Shown: positions 1 to 9,535 of the stretch, piece by piece
Layout of the letters: each line of letters opens with the position of its first letter
How positions within the stretch are numbered: the stretch's first letter is position 1
Origin: Duganella sp. BJB476
GTDB taxonomy: Bacteria > Pseudomonadota > Gammaproteobacteria > Burkholderiales > Burkholderiaceae_D
Direction of reading: 5' to 3'
NCBI RefSeq assembly: GCF_003416895.1
Contig: NZ_QVIO01000009.1
Coordinates: 186,001-250,000 of the forward strand
Length of the DNA stretch: 64,000 bases
Made by a program: the position numbers and the translations under genes
Notes under the pieces: model-generated
Told to the model about the DNA's origin: nothing
The model's input: the letters and a program-made list of their open reading frames with translations, nothing else
Database searches by the model: none

Positions 1-215
1 CCATTCAGGCCATTGATGATTTTGTCCAGCGAACCGACGTTTTCCGTGGTTGCGTCGAGTACTGGAAATTGCACATCGCGCACACTGGCGAGTCGCTGGT
101 TGTTTTGTCTGAGCACGACGGTGCTGGTACCCAGATATGCCGCCATACACAGCATTGCGATGATGGGGGGAAGCAGCACTTTCCAAAGCAAGGGTACGCG
201 ACGCAACATTTTCAT
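1..215 (-). CDS. Membrane sensor protein, N-terminal fragment (chemoreceptor or GGDEF/kinase type)
   Basis: Only about 71 residues are visible because the gene runs off the left edge. The reverse strand reads from an ATG at 215, preceded by a GAGG-like ribosome site. It encodes a basic start (MKMLRRVP), one hydrophobic segment at about residues 9-30 and then a polar helical stretch. This is the usual start of a transmembrane sensor with a periplasmic helical bundle, as in chemoreceptors and membrane diguanylate cyclases. The output domain lies outside the window, so the class cannot be decided. It is divergent from the porin and periplasmic-binding-type gene on the right, an arrangement that would fit a sensor working with them (inference). 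Confidence 0.6.
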   Translation of the reverse strand, partial: MKMLRRVPLLWKVLLPPIIAMLCMAAYLGTSTVVLRQNNQRLASVRDVQFPVLDATTENVGSLDKIINGLN

Positions 216-542
216 CAAACAACCTCATGGGGTAAGTGGAGACGGTCGGCACCTTAGGGCCAACTTCTGGGGTGTATATTTTATTTTGGAAATATTTATT
301 GTAACTTGGGAATATCGAGATTTATGTAGGGAAAGCCTGATTCCTTGGTAGGAAACGGACTGGGCAAGCTGCCTGCTGCGCAAGGTGGTGTGGCGGTTCA
401 GGATATTCCCACCAGAGATTGAGGATTTCCCTATGTTGTCAAATGGAAATCTTAGTTACTCTGGGCTGAGTGTTGCCAGTGGATCTCCGCGCAGTCGGTG
501 CGGACGCGGTTCGGCAGCTTTTTTTAAATCAAAGGAATCAAC

Positions 543-1781
543 ATGAGGTTTAAACACAAGGCGCTTAGCATCGCCATCGCTACATTCAGCGTGGGTGCCG
601 CGCATGCGGAAGACGCCGGAGAGAAGATGTTCTCCTTCAGCGGCTTCGGCACCATCGGCATGACGAATTCGAGCGAGAAGTCCGCCGACTACGTGCGCAT
701 CGTCGATACCCCCAAAGGGGCGGGTCACAGCAGCGCTACCAGCGCAAGCGGCGAGTCGCGGCTTGGGGCGCAGGTTGACGGGACCTTCAGCGACCGCTTG
801 TCCGGCGTGGTGCAAGTGGTCAGCGAGTACCGCCCGGACGGCTCATATCGTCCAGACATTGAACTCGCCCAACTGAAGTTTCAAGTCACGCCGGCACTCG
901 ATTTCCGCGCCGGGCGCATGGCTATTCCCTGGTTCGTGGTATCGGACTACCTCAAGGTTGGCTACGCGGTGCCTTGGCTACGTGCGCCGAGCGTGGTCTA
1001 TCGCACGGCCATGTCGCATTATGACGGTGCTGAGACGCGCTACAAGTTCACCGTCGGCGGCGCGGCACTGACGGCCCAGGCGCTCTTCGGAACGACTGGC
1101 ACGGACATCGCCAGCAACCCGGCGGGCGGAGAAGCCACCAAGCTCAAACTCCATAATTTCACCGGCCTGAATCTGCAGGGTGACTATGGCGCATCGAGCG
1201 CGCGCATCGGGCTCATGACTTCCACCATGACCCTGAAGAACTCTGGACTTGCCGGTATCTTCGACGCCTATCGCGCGCAGGGCGATACCGCGCTGGCCAC
1301 GACCTACGATGCCAACGGCTCGCGCACCAGTTACATTGCGCTGGGCTATACCTACGATCCGGGCAACTGGTTTGTGCAAAGCGAAATCACCAAGCTGTTC
1401 GGCTCCAAGAGCATGGTGCCCATGTACACCAGCGGCTATGTCAGCGGTGGCTACCGCTTTGGCAACTTCAAGCCCTACGTGACGCTTGGCCGCTTCCGCA
1501 CAGACAGCGACACCAGCATCGGCAGCGCCGACCCCGGCGTTGCGGCGTTCGGCGGTGCCCAGGTCATTAATGCGTTGCTGGGCAATGGCATTTCCTCGTC
1601 TCACAGCACCTTGTCGGTGGGCGCGCGCTGGGACTTCAAAGACAACATGGCTTTGAAGGTGCAAGTCGATCACACCAAGAACGATGCCCATTCCAACGGC
1701 GGGTTGAAGAACCTGCAACCGGGCTTTATTCCGGGCGACAGCTACAGGCTGATCTCAGCCGCAGTCGACTTTGTATTTTAA
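543..1781 (+). CDS. Outer-membrane porin-like beta-barrel protein
   Basis: A 412-aa protein with a cleavable signal peptide (MRFKHKALSIAIATFSVGAAHA, cut near residue 22). The mature part is made of alternating hydrophobic and aromatic strands with glycine-rich turns. It ends in VDFVF, with the terminal phenylalanine typical of proteins folded by the BAM complex. There is no PEFG or lipobox signal. The start has an AAAGGA ribosome site about 7 nt upstream. It is followed 17 nt later by a small periplasmic-binding-type gene in the same direction, so the two are probably cotranscribed. A general diffusion or substrate-specific porin role is likely; the substrate cannot be read from the sequence. 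Confidence 0.75.
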   Translation: MRFKHKALSIAIATFSVGAAHAEDAGEKMFSFSGFGTIGMTNSSEKSADYVRIVDTPKGAGHSSATSASGESRLGAQVDGTFSDRLSGVVQVVSEYRPDGSYRPDIELAQLKFQVTPALDFRAGRMAIPWFVVSDYLKVGYAVPWLRAPSVVYRTAMSHYDGAETRYKFTVGGAALTAQALFGTTGTDIASNPAGGEATKLKLHNFTGLNLQGDYGASSARIGLMTSTMTLKNSGLAGIFDAYRAQGDTALATTYDANGSRTSYIALGYTYDPGNWFVQSEITKLFGSKSMVPMYTSGYVSGGYRFGNFKPYVTLGRFRTDSDTSIGSADPGVAAFGGAQVINALLGNGISSSHSTLSVGARWDFKDNMALKVQVDHTKNDAHSNGGLKNLQPGFIPGDSYRLISAAVDFVF

Positions 1782-1798
1782 AAAAAGGATCCAGGCAT

Positions 1799-2236
1799 AT
1801 GCATTTTTATAACATCGAAAAACTGGTTCTATCCACAGCCTTGGGGATGGTGGTGGCGCTGGCCAGTGCCGCCGCCAGCGCGGAGGTGGTGGTGGTGGTC
1901 TCTGCCAAGAGCGGTGTGGCTAGCCTCACCTCGGACCAGGTCAGCCAGATATTTCTGGCCAAGTCGGTCGCGTTTCCCAACGGCGATACGGCCACTGCGG
2001 TGGATCAGTCTGATGGAGCGGCGCGTGCCGAGTTCTACAGCAGAGTGACCGGCAAGGATCCCAGCCAACTCAAAGCCTATTGGTCGCAGCTCATCTTCAC
2101 TGGAAAAGCCAAGCCACCCAAGGCCGTGGCCGATAGCGCCGAGGTCAAGAAGCAAGTGGCCGGCAACCCCAACGCCATCGGCTACATCAATAAAAGCGCG
2201 GTCGACGCCAGCGTCAAAGTGGTGCTGACTCCTTAG
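1799..2236 (+). CDS. Small periplasmic phosphate-binding-like protein (PBP-like domain)
   Basis: A 145-aa secreted protein. Residues 1-28 form a signal peptide ending in ASAAASA. The rest resembles the short PstS/PBP-like domain: a VVVSAKSGVASLTSDQVSQIFL segment, an FYSRVTGKDPSQLKAYWSQLIFTG-type core, and a closing GNPNAIGYI motif as in phosphate-binding homologues. It is about half the length of a true PstS and no ABC permease or ATPase is nearby, so transport is unlikely. Such short proteins are often found beside a porin and a membrane sensor, where they may present a ligand (inference). The stop is followed by a strong hairpin, which closes the two-gene unit. Confidence 0.65.
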   Translation: MHFYNIEKLVLSTALGMVVALASAAASAEVVVVVSAKSGVASLTSDQVSQIFLAKSVAFPNGDTATAVDQSDGAARAEFYSRVTGKDPSQLKAYWSQLIFTGKAKPPKAVADSAEVKKQVAGNPNAIGYINKSAVDASVKVVLTP

Positions 2237-2252
2237 TAGCGATGAAGGTCTG

Positions 2253-2287
2253 GTCGGGACCGGCCGCCGCGGCGGCTCAGTCCCGAC
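2253..2287 (+). terminator. Hairpin terminator after the porin/PBP-like operon
   Basis: Perfect 8-bp arms GTCGGGAC (2253-2260) and GTCCCGAC (2280-2287) enclose a GC-rich loop that can itself pair (GCCGCCGCGGCGGC). It starts 17 nt after the stop codon. No clear T-run follows, so termination strength is uncertain. From here to 2538 no gene is visible. Confidence 0.6.
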
Positions 2288-2538
2288 GTCTTGGCGCCAG
2301 CCGATTGCGGTAGGCGCTCCCGAATTTCTCTGCCATGTGACTCCCTTCGTAATTTCGGCGTGCACTTCGGTACCCTTGCAGATTTGCCGTGCCGCCACGG
2401 CTACCCTGCAAGGGCTGTTCGATGCCCGATTAACCGCTTGGCGGCCGCTGGTTCGATGGTCTTGTTTTCGAATACAGCCGCGACATCGCTAAATAGCCGG
2501 TTATGGCGGGTTCTTTTAACCACAGACAGGAGAAATCA

Positions 2539-2991
2539 TTGTTTAAGAAAATAATTGCAGGTATTGCTATCGGCTGCGCCACTCAATTGGCGCTGGCCTC
2601 TCCGACGACGCCGCTGACGACGGTCAATGATCTCGAGAGGGCGTTGATGAGCGGCGCCAACGTGACCGTGACGCTCGATTTTTCTAAATGCACCAACAAT
2701 GACGTTTCCGCCGCGCCGTCGAGCACGCGTGGCGGATTGAAAATCGAGGCTTTCCGTATTTTGGCGAACGGGACAATATCTTTTGCCGATCATCACGAAA
2801 CTATCGACAGCAAGGGACTGCCCATCATGCAGATTCTCCGCTATCAGGTAAAGACGGACGGCGGCGTCGCGTTTACCATGAGTACCTTCTCATTGCCGTC
2901 ATACAGCACGATTCCGAACGTGGCGTACACCTGCGCCGTGAACCAGGGCGTGTATTTCTTTGAGGACAAGGGACCGGACGGACGGCGCTAG
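2539..2991 (+). CDS. virK: VirK-family secreted protein
   Basis: About 150 aa. An ATG lies at 2503, but a TTG at 2539 has an AGGAGA site 5 nt upstream and gives a clean signal peptide (LFKKIIAGIAIGCATQLALA). The TTG start is therefore preferred. The mature protein has the VirK pattern: a TTVNDLERALMSGANVTVTLDFSKC opening, a central block rich in beta-strands (GLKIEAFRIL...ISFADHH) and a C-terminal TCAVNQGVYFF. Two cysteines (in DFSKC and YTCAV) could form a disulfide. VirK proteins are small periplasmic proteins of unclear function, first noted in plant-associated bacteria. The gene stands alone. Confidence 0.6.
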   Translation: MFKKIIAGIAIGCATQLALASPTTPLTTVNDLERALMSGANVTVTLDFSKCTNNDVSAAPSSTRGGLKIEAFRILANGTISFADHHETIDSKGLPIMQILRYQVKTDGGVAFTMSTFSLPSYSTIPNVAYTCAVNQGVYFFEDKGPDGRR

Positions 2992-3249
2992 CACTGTTGC
3001 TAGTGAAAGCCAGGCCGGCCCATGCATCATTCGGCGCCGGCGCTTTCGTAACCTCGGCTATACAGCGAGGACCATTGGCATGGATCTGCTCGACAAGCAC
3101 CGGAATAGGTTATCACCAAAATCTGTGGATAAGTCTGTTAACAAGCGAGCCGCACCATCGCCAAGCCTCTGTTTTCATTCAGGTAATCATCCTTGCCCTT
3201 ATTCTAGGCGCCGATGCATTCCGTCTGATACTTCACCATTACCCAATCC

Positions 3250-4125
3250 CTACAACTCCTTCAGTTCCGTATGGAGTTCCTCGATTCGTATCAGTCGCTG
3301 CCGCCCGGCGATGCCGGCCTTGTCGATCACTTGCGACGCCAGCACATGGCACATCGCCATCACGGCGGCATGGTTGTCCAGCGGCGTGGTGCTGGTGGTG
3401 TCGCACTTCAGCACCCATGTCGCCCCCAGGTCGCTGCGGTTGGCGGAGTCGGTGATCAGCAAGGTCCGCACGCCGGCCCGGCTGACCGCCGTGATCAGCG
3501 CCGCCAGCCCCGGCGTGCGCCGGCGTAGTCCAAACACGATAAACAGGTCGTCGGGCTGCAAGCCCACCAGGTACTCGCCCATGGTCTCGCCCGATACCGG
3601 CAGCAGGTAGACATTGTTGCGGAATTGGATAAATTGCCAGCGCAGATAGGCAGCGAAGAAGTAATTGTTGCGCTGGCCAAACACCCGCACCTGTCGCGCC
3701 TCGGCGATCGCGCCGCCGATGACGTCGATCTCGGCGGCCGACATGCCGGCGAAAGTGGCGTGAATGTTCTGCACGCTGGCCGCAACATGTTGTTCAAACG
3801 GACCTTGCGCCTCGGCCGCCTCAGCATCCGTTCCCTTGCGGTCCAGCAAGTACAGCGGCGATCCCCATTCCATGTTCTGTCGCGACAGCCGTCGCATCTG
3901 GTCGTAATTTTCATAGCCCAGGCGCTGCACCAGCCGCGTCATCGTCGCATTCGAAACACCGGCCATCTGGGTCACTTCGGACGCCGAGTAACTGGCCAGT
4001 TGGCCCGGCGCTTCCAGGATGACAATCGCCAGCCGCCTTTCCGCCTGCGGCAGGTGGTCCAGATTTTGCTGTATCCAAGTCGACAGGTTGGCGGTGGAGG
4101 AAATTTCTTTTGTCATGGCAGGCAT
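3250..4125 (-). CDS. RpiR/MurR-family transcriptional regulator (HTH plus SIS domain)
   Basis: A 291-aa protein. Residues 1-85 hold the RpiR-type winged helix (ERRLAIVILEAPGQLASYSASEVTQMAGVSNATMTRLVQRLGYENYDQMRR). Residues 125-260 form a SIS sugar-isomerase-like domain (VRVFGQRNNYFFAAYLRWQ...GLRRRTPGLAALITAVSRAGVRTLLITD). It is divergent from the amidase/M20/symporter/porin operon, with 145 nt between the starts. That gap is AT-rich and holds a TGAAAA-N4-TTTTCA palindrome that suits a dimeric RpiR regulator. It most likely controls that operon in response to a small ligand bound by the SIS domain (inference). Sugar phosphates are the usual ligands, but the operon suggests an amino-acid derivative. 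Confidence 0.85.
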   Translation of the reverse strand: MPAMTKEISSTANLSTWIQQNLDHLPQAERRLAIVILEAPGQLASYSASEVTQMAGVSNATMTRLVQRLGYENYDQMRRLSRQNMEWGSPLYLLDRKGTDAEAAEAQGPFEQHVAASVQNIHATFAGMSAAEIDVIGGAIAEARQVRVFGQRNNYFFAAYLRWQFIQFRNNVYLLPVSGETMGEYLVGLQPDDLFIVFGLRRRTPGLAALITAVSRAGVRTLLITDSANRSDLGATWVLKCDTTSTTPLDNHAAVMAMCHVLASQVIDKAGIAGRQRLIRIEELHTELKEL

Positions 4126-4214
4126 TTTAAAGCCATCCAGTCCCTGCGTGTGGACGTCACGCGACTATCGGGCCGCTATTTCAACAGCATGCACGTGAAA
4201 TGATTGACTCTGAA

Positions 4215-4230
4215 TGAAAAATAATTTTCA
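4215..4230. promoter_or_regulatory. Candidate RpiR operator in the divergent promoter region
   Basis: Arms TGAAAA and TTTTCA are separated by ATAA, inside the AT-rich 4126-4270 gap between the RpiR gene and the amidase operon. The site lies about 40 nt before the amidase start, where a bound protein would block transcription. Confidence 0.45.
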
Positions 4231-4270
4231 ATGATAAATCACAAAGAAAATAAATTACCGGAGACCTTCA

Positions 4271-5596
4271 ATGAATATGTCGGATTGCACCAAAAGTAAC
4301 GAATTTGCTGAAGCGGCCCCGCTCTTCTCATGGGATGAGTTGGGCGCCGGCATCATGGCGCGCGCGCAGGCGCTGGCCGCCCACACCGAAGCGCCGGGCA
4401 TGATGACGCGCAGCTTTCTCACGCCGGCGCATCACTCGGCGGCGGCCCGGCTGGCCGCATGGATGGCCGAAGCCGGCATGAGCGTGCGCCGCGACGTCGT
4501 CGGCAACGTCATCGGCCGCTACGAGGGTATCGAGCCCGACGCGCCGGCGCTGTTGACCGGTTCGCATTTCGATACCGTCCCCAACGGCGGCATCTACGAC
4601 GGCATCCTGGGCATCCTGCTGCCGATCGCCTGTGTCGCCCGCTGGCATGCGCAGGGGCGGCGCTTCGCCCATGCGATCGAGGTGATCGGTTTCGCCGAAG
4701 AGGAGGGCGTGCGCTTCAAGGCCACGCTGCTGGGCAGCCGGGCGATCGCCGGCGCCTTCGACTTGCGCGTGCTCGACCACACCGACGCCGCCGGCGTCAC
4801 CATGCGCCAGGCCATCGACACCGCCGGCCTGGGCTACAGCTGCGCCGACCTGGGCGCCGCCGCCATGGATCCGGCGCGGATGCTGGGCTTCCTGGAAGTG
4901 CATATCGAACAAGGCCCGGTGCTGCTGGACGCCGGCCTGGCGCTGGGCATCGTCACCGGCATCGCCGGCGCCACGCGCATGCAGGTGGAGGTGAGCGGCG
5001 TGGCCGGCCATGCTGGCACCGTACCGATGGCAGGACGCCGCGATGCCGCCATGGCGGCGGCGGAAATCGCGCTGGTGATCGAGCAGCGCTGCGGCGGCGT
5101 TGAGGGACTGGTGGGCACGGTCGGCCAGTTCGACGTGCCGGGCGGCGCCGCCAACGTGGTGCCCGGCCGCGCGCTGTTCTCCATCGACGTGCGCGCCGAA
5201 CAGGATGGCCAGCGCGAAGCGGCGGTGGCGGACATCCTCGCCGCCATCGACCGCATCGCCGCGCGGCGCGGCGTCGCCACGCAGGTGCGCCAGACGCACG
5301 AGGCGCGCAGCGTGCCGTGCGCGCCCGCGCTGTGCCGGCAACTGGACGCGGCGCTGCGGCGGGCCGGCCTGCCCGCACGCCGGCTGCCGTCCGGCGCCGG
5401 CCACGACGCCATGGTGATCGCCGCCCGCACCGACATGGCGATGCTGTTTGTCCGCTGCGGCAACGGCGGCATCTCCCACAACCCGCTGGAAACCATGACC
5501 GCCGAAGACGCGGCGCTGGCCGCGCGCGTGGCGAGCGACTTCATCGAACACTTCCAGCCATCCGGCTCCAACGACCACAAGGAATATCCAGCATGA
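4271..5596 (+). CDS. M20-type Zn-dependent amidase, hydantoinase/carbamoylase family
   Basis: A 441-aa enzyme of the AllC/HyuC/beta-ureidopropionase group, which hydrolyses N-carbamoyl or related amide bonds with two metal ions. The family signature GSHFDTVPNGGIYDG (residues 97-111) supplies ligands H99 and D110. The catalytic and ligand glutamates lie in EEEGVRF (143-149), and HIEQGPVL is present in the middle. The late conserved block PSGAGHDAMVIA is also intact. The start has a GGAGA site 6 nt upstream. The stop overlaps the next start (ATGA), so translation is coupled to the M20 hydrolase. Substrate could be an N-carbamoyl amino acid, allantoate or a ureido compound; no hydantoinase or allantoinase is nearby to decide. 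Confidence 0.85.
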   Translation: MNMSDCTKSNEFAEAAPLFSWDELGAGIMARAQALAAHTEAPGMMTRSFLTPAHHSAAARLAAWMAEAGMSVRRDVVGNVIGRYEGIEPDAPALLTGSHFDTVPNGGIYDGILGILLPIACVARWHAQGRRFAHAIEVIGFAEEEGVRFKATLLGSRAIAGAFDLRVLDHTDAAGVTMRQAIDTAGLGYSCADLGAAAMDPARMLGFLEVHIEQGPVLLDAGLALGIVTGIAGATRMQVEVSGVAGHAGTVPMAGRRDAAMAAAEIALVIEQRCGGVEGLVGTVGQFDVPGGAANVVPGRALFSIDVRAEQDGQREAAVADILAAIDRIAARRGVATQVRQTHEARSVPCAPALCRQLDAALRRAGLPARRLPSGAGHDAMVIAARTDMAMLFVRCGNGGISHNPLETMTAEDAALAARVASDFIEHFQPSGSNDHKEYPA

Positions 5597-6843
5597 CACT
5601 CACCCCACTCCAGGCCCGCCTGGCCGGCTGGATCGACGACCACTTCGATGCCCAGGTGGCCTTCCTGCAAGACGTCATCCGCATCCCGACCGACACGCCG
5701 CCCGGCAACAACGCACCCCATGCGCACGCGGTGGCCGCGATGCTGGACGACCTGGGCTGGGCGGTCGAGCGCCATGCGGTGCCGGAAGACGCGGTCCGCG
5801 CCTACGGCATGGAAACTATCACCAACCTGATCGTGCGCCGCCGCTACGCCGCGCCGGGGCCGACGCTGGCGCTCACCGCCCACGGCGACGTGGTGCCGCC
5901 GGGCGAAAGCTGGACCCGTCCGCCCTACGGCGGCGTGATCGAGGACGGCCGCCTGTACGGCCGCGCGGCCGCCGTGTCGAAAAGCGATTTCGCCACCTAT
6001 GTGTTCGCGGTGCGCGCATTGGAGGCGCTGGGCGTCGCGCTGCATGGCGGCGTGGAGCTGCACTTCACCTACGACGAGGAGTTCGGCGGATTGCTCGGTC
6101 CCGGCTGGCTGTTGGAACAGGGGCTCAGCCATCCCGATTTCGTCATCGCGGCCGGCTTCAGCTACCAGATCGTCACCGCCCACAACGCCTGTTTGCAGTT
6201 GGAGATCACCGTGCACGGCAAGTCCGGCCACGGCGCGATGCCGGAGACCGGTGATGATGCCCTGCAGGCGGCCACGCGCATCCTCAACGCCATCTATGCG
6301 CAGTTGCCGGTGCTGCGCGACATCCGGTCGCAAGTGCCGGGCATCACCTCGCCGACCATGCTGGTGGGCCGCATCGACGGCGGCACCAACACCAACGTCG
6401 TCCCCGGCAAGGTGGTGATGAAGGTCGACCGCCGCATGATTCCCGAAGAGGATCCGGTTGCGGTCGAGGCGCGGTTGCGCGCGCTGATCACCGCCGCCGT
6501 CGACGGCGTGCCGGGCATACGGATCGAGATCAAGCGGCTGCTGTTGTCGCAGGCGCTGCGGCCGCTGCCGGCGGTGGAACCGCTGCTCGCCAGCCTGCAG
6601 CGGAACGCGCTCGACGTCATCGGCGAGGCGATCCCGGCGGTGGGCACGCCGCTGTACGCCGACGCCCGGCTGTACGGCGCGCAGGGCATACCCGCCGTGC
6701 TGTACGGCGCCGGCCCGCGCACGGTGCCGGAGTCGAACGCCAAGCGCGGCGACGAGCACCTGGTGCTGGAGGATTTGCGGCGCGCCACCAAGGTCGTCGC
6801 CATGACCCTGCTCGATTTCCTGCAAGCCGAAGCGCCGCGATGA
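5593..6843 (+). CDS. M20 family metallohydrolase (ArgE/DapE-like)
   Basis: 416 aa starting at the ATG that overlaps the amidase stop; longer upstream frames are antisense-type read-through of the amidase. The metal motif AHGDVVPPG gives H97 and D99, and the catalytic glutamates are in YDEEFGG (E162-E163). The usual bridging-aspartate segment GRGAxDxK is replaced by GRAAAVSKSD, so V128 stands where Asp is expected, with D132 four residues later. The dimerisation-domain motif GKSGHGAMPETGDD is intact. It probably deacylates an N-acyl amino acid or dipeptide as a second step after the amidase (inference). Part of the RpiR-linked operon. Confidence 0.8.
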   Translation: MTLTPLQARLAGWIDDHFDAQVAFLQDVIRIPTDTPPGNNAPHAHAVAAMLDDLGWAVERHAVPEDAVRAYGMETITNLIVRRRYAAPGPTLALTAHGDVVPPGESWTRPPYGGVIEDGRLYGRAAAVSKSDFATYVFAVRALEALGVALHGGVELHFTYDEEFGGLLGPGWLLEQGLSHPDFVIAAGFSYQIVTAHNACLQLEITVHGKSGHGAMPETGDDALQAATRILNAIYAQLPVLRDIRSQVPGITSPTMLVGRIDGGTNTNVVPGKVVMKVDRRMIPEEDPVAVEARLRALITAAVDGVPGIRIEIKRLLLSQALRPLPAVEPLLASLQRNALDVIGEAIPAVGTPLYADARLYGAQGIPAVLYGAGPRTVPESNAKRGDEHLVLEDLRRATKVVAMTLLDFLQAEAPR

Positions 6844-6912
6844 GCGGTCGCCCCGGTCCGGTGGCGTACAAAAACTTTTTCAGTTAAACGCAGTCAACAA
6901 GGGGTAACAGTA

Positions 6913-8235
<1,323 letters not shown>

Positions 8236-8276
8236 CTAATCATCGCAGCACCACCTCCAAAAAAGAAAAGGGATCT

Positions 8277-9302
8277 ATGAACAAATCGTTTATTGCGCTG
8301 GCCACCCTGGCCGCAACAGCCGGCCTGGCGCAGGCTCAATCGGCCGTCACGGTGTATGGCAACATCGATCTTGGCGTGTTCAAGAAGACCCGCGCCACCC
8401 TCAGCGAGGGGCGCCGCGATAACAACCGGCTGGGTTTCAAGGGCGTCGAGGATCTGGGCGACGGCTTGAAGGCGCTGTTTCAGATGGAAATCCGCTACGA
8501 CCCGGATGTCGGCACCATCGAAGGCACGACCCGGCCGCTGTTCCAGGGCCAGAGCCGGGTCGGACTGCAAGGCAGCTTCGGCACGCTGCGCGTGGGGCGC
8601 GGCCTGACGGCGCTGCAGGACTCGAACGTGGCGTTCGAACCGTTTCGCGGCACGCCCAGCACGGCGGGCTTCATCACCGACCTGATGGTGGCCGGCTACA
8701 CCAGCCAGCCGCTCGATCCGGCCGGCTCGTCGGCCAACCGTTTTTCCAATGCGGTGTTTTACAATTCGCCCGAGGTCGCAGGCCTGCAACTGAACGTCAC
8801 CGTCGCCACGCGCGAGGCCAACGGCAATCCGGCGCTGATCGGACGCGGCACGGCGGCCGCGCCGCAATATGCGGCCAACGCGGCGCTGACCAGCAATCCG
8901 TACTCGGTCTCGGCCACTTACCGCGCCGGCATCTTAGGCGCGATGCTGGCGACCGAACGCAACGCGGCCGAAACCAGGTTGTGGTCGGTCGCCGGCTCGG
9001 TACAGGCGCGGCCGGACCTGAAACTGGTGGCGTCCTACCAAAGCCAGGATCAGGAGCACACCGTGGCCGTCAATCCGGTCACCAAGGCCTGGGTGGTAGG
9101 CGCCAATCTGGATATCGGTCCGGGGACCTTGTTGGCGGGCTATGGCCGCAAGACGCCGGACGGCGCCGTGCCGACCAAGCAGATAGGGCTGGGCTATGAA
9201 TACTATTTGTCGAAGCGCACCTTCCTGTACACGGATGTTTCCAACCGCAAGGCCGCGACGTCGGTCAATTTCTACGGCGTAGGCATCCACCACAAGTTCT
9301 GA
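8277..9302 (+). CDS. Gram-negative trimeric porin (porin_4 type)
   Basis: 341 aa, beginning at an ATG with an AAAAGGGAT site; it can be extended upstream only by read-through of the symporter frame. The signal peptide ends in AGLAQAQ, followed by SAVTVYGNIDLGVF, the classical first strand of betaproteobacterial Omp32-like porins. NRLGFKGVEDLGDGLKALFQME and the C-terminal YGVGIHHKF (terminal Phe) also match. It closes the operon and would give outer-membrane access for the same substrate. The next 200 nt contain a terminator hairpin. Confidence 0.9.
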   Translation: MNKSFIALATLAATAGLAQAQSAVTVYGNIDLGVFKKTRATLSEGRRDNNRLGFKGVEDLGDGLKALFQMEIRYDPDVGTIEGTTRPLFQGQSRVGLQGSFGTLRVGRGLTALQDSNVAFEPFRGTPSTAGFITDLMVAGYTSQPLDPAGSSANRFSNAVFYNSPEVAGLQLNVTVATREANGNPALIGRGTAAAPQYAANAALTSNPYSVSATYRAGILGAMLATERNAAETRLWSVAGSVQARPDLKLVASYQSQDQEHTVAVNPVTKAWVVGANLDIGPGTLLAGYGRKTPDGAVPTKQIGLGYEYYLSKRTFLYTDVSNRKAATSVNFYGVGIHHKF

Positions 9303-9315
9303 TCCAGGGCATGAA

Positions 9316-9352
9316 GGCTGCAGCGGATAGGGGAATTGTCACCGCTGCAGCC
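9316..9352 (+). terminator. Hairpin after the porin, end of the hydrolase/symporter operon
   Basis: Perfect 11-bp arms GGCTGCAGCGG (9316-9326) and CCGCTGCAGCC (9342-9352) with a 15-nt loop, beginning 14 nt after the porin stop. No T-run follows, so it may act as an mRNA-stabilising stem instead. The rest of the gap to 9535 shows no gene. Confidence 0.6.
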
Positions 9353-9535
9353 ACCCGCAGTTACCGCACCGCATCGTCCAATCGCGCAGGCCCGGCATTT
9401 TCAACCAGCGTGGATTTGCGTTTCAAGCACGAGGTCTTCGCGCGAATGAGGCGCAAGATAATCACATCAAGCTACGATCCCGTCGTAAATCATACTTAGT
9501 CGTGCAATTGCAGCGCAACGCTAAAAGGGAGTTGA

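Noticed and set aside
4834..6825. A 663-aa reverse-strand frame opposite the M20 operon
   Set aside because: It is antisense to two well-supported hydrolase genes, has an Arg/His/Gly-rich composition typical of high-GC shadows and no domain.
9303..9535. hrp-box or PIP-box promoter for the YopJ-type gene
   Set aside because: No GGAACC-N-CCAC or TTCG-N16-TTCG pair with correct spacing was found there or upstream of the large effector-like genes.
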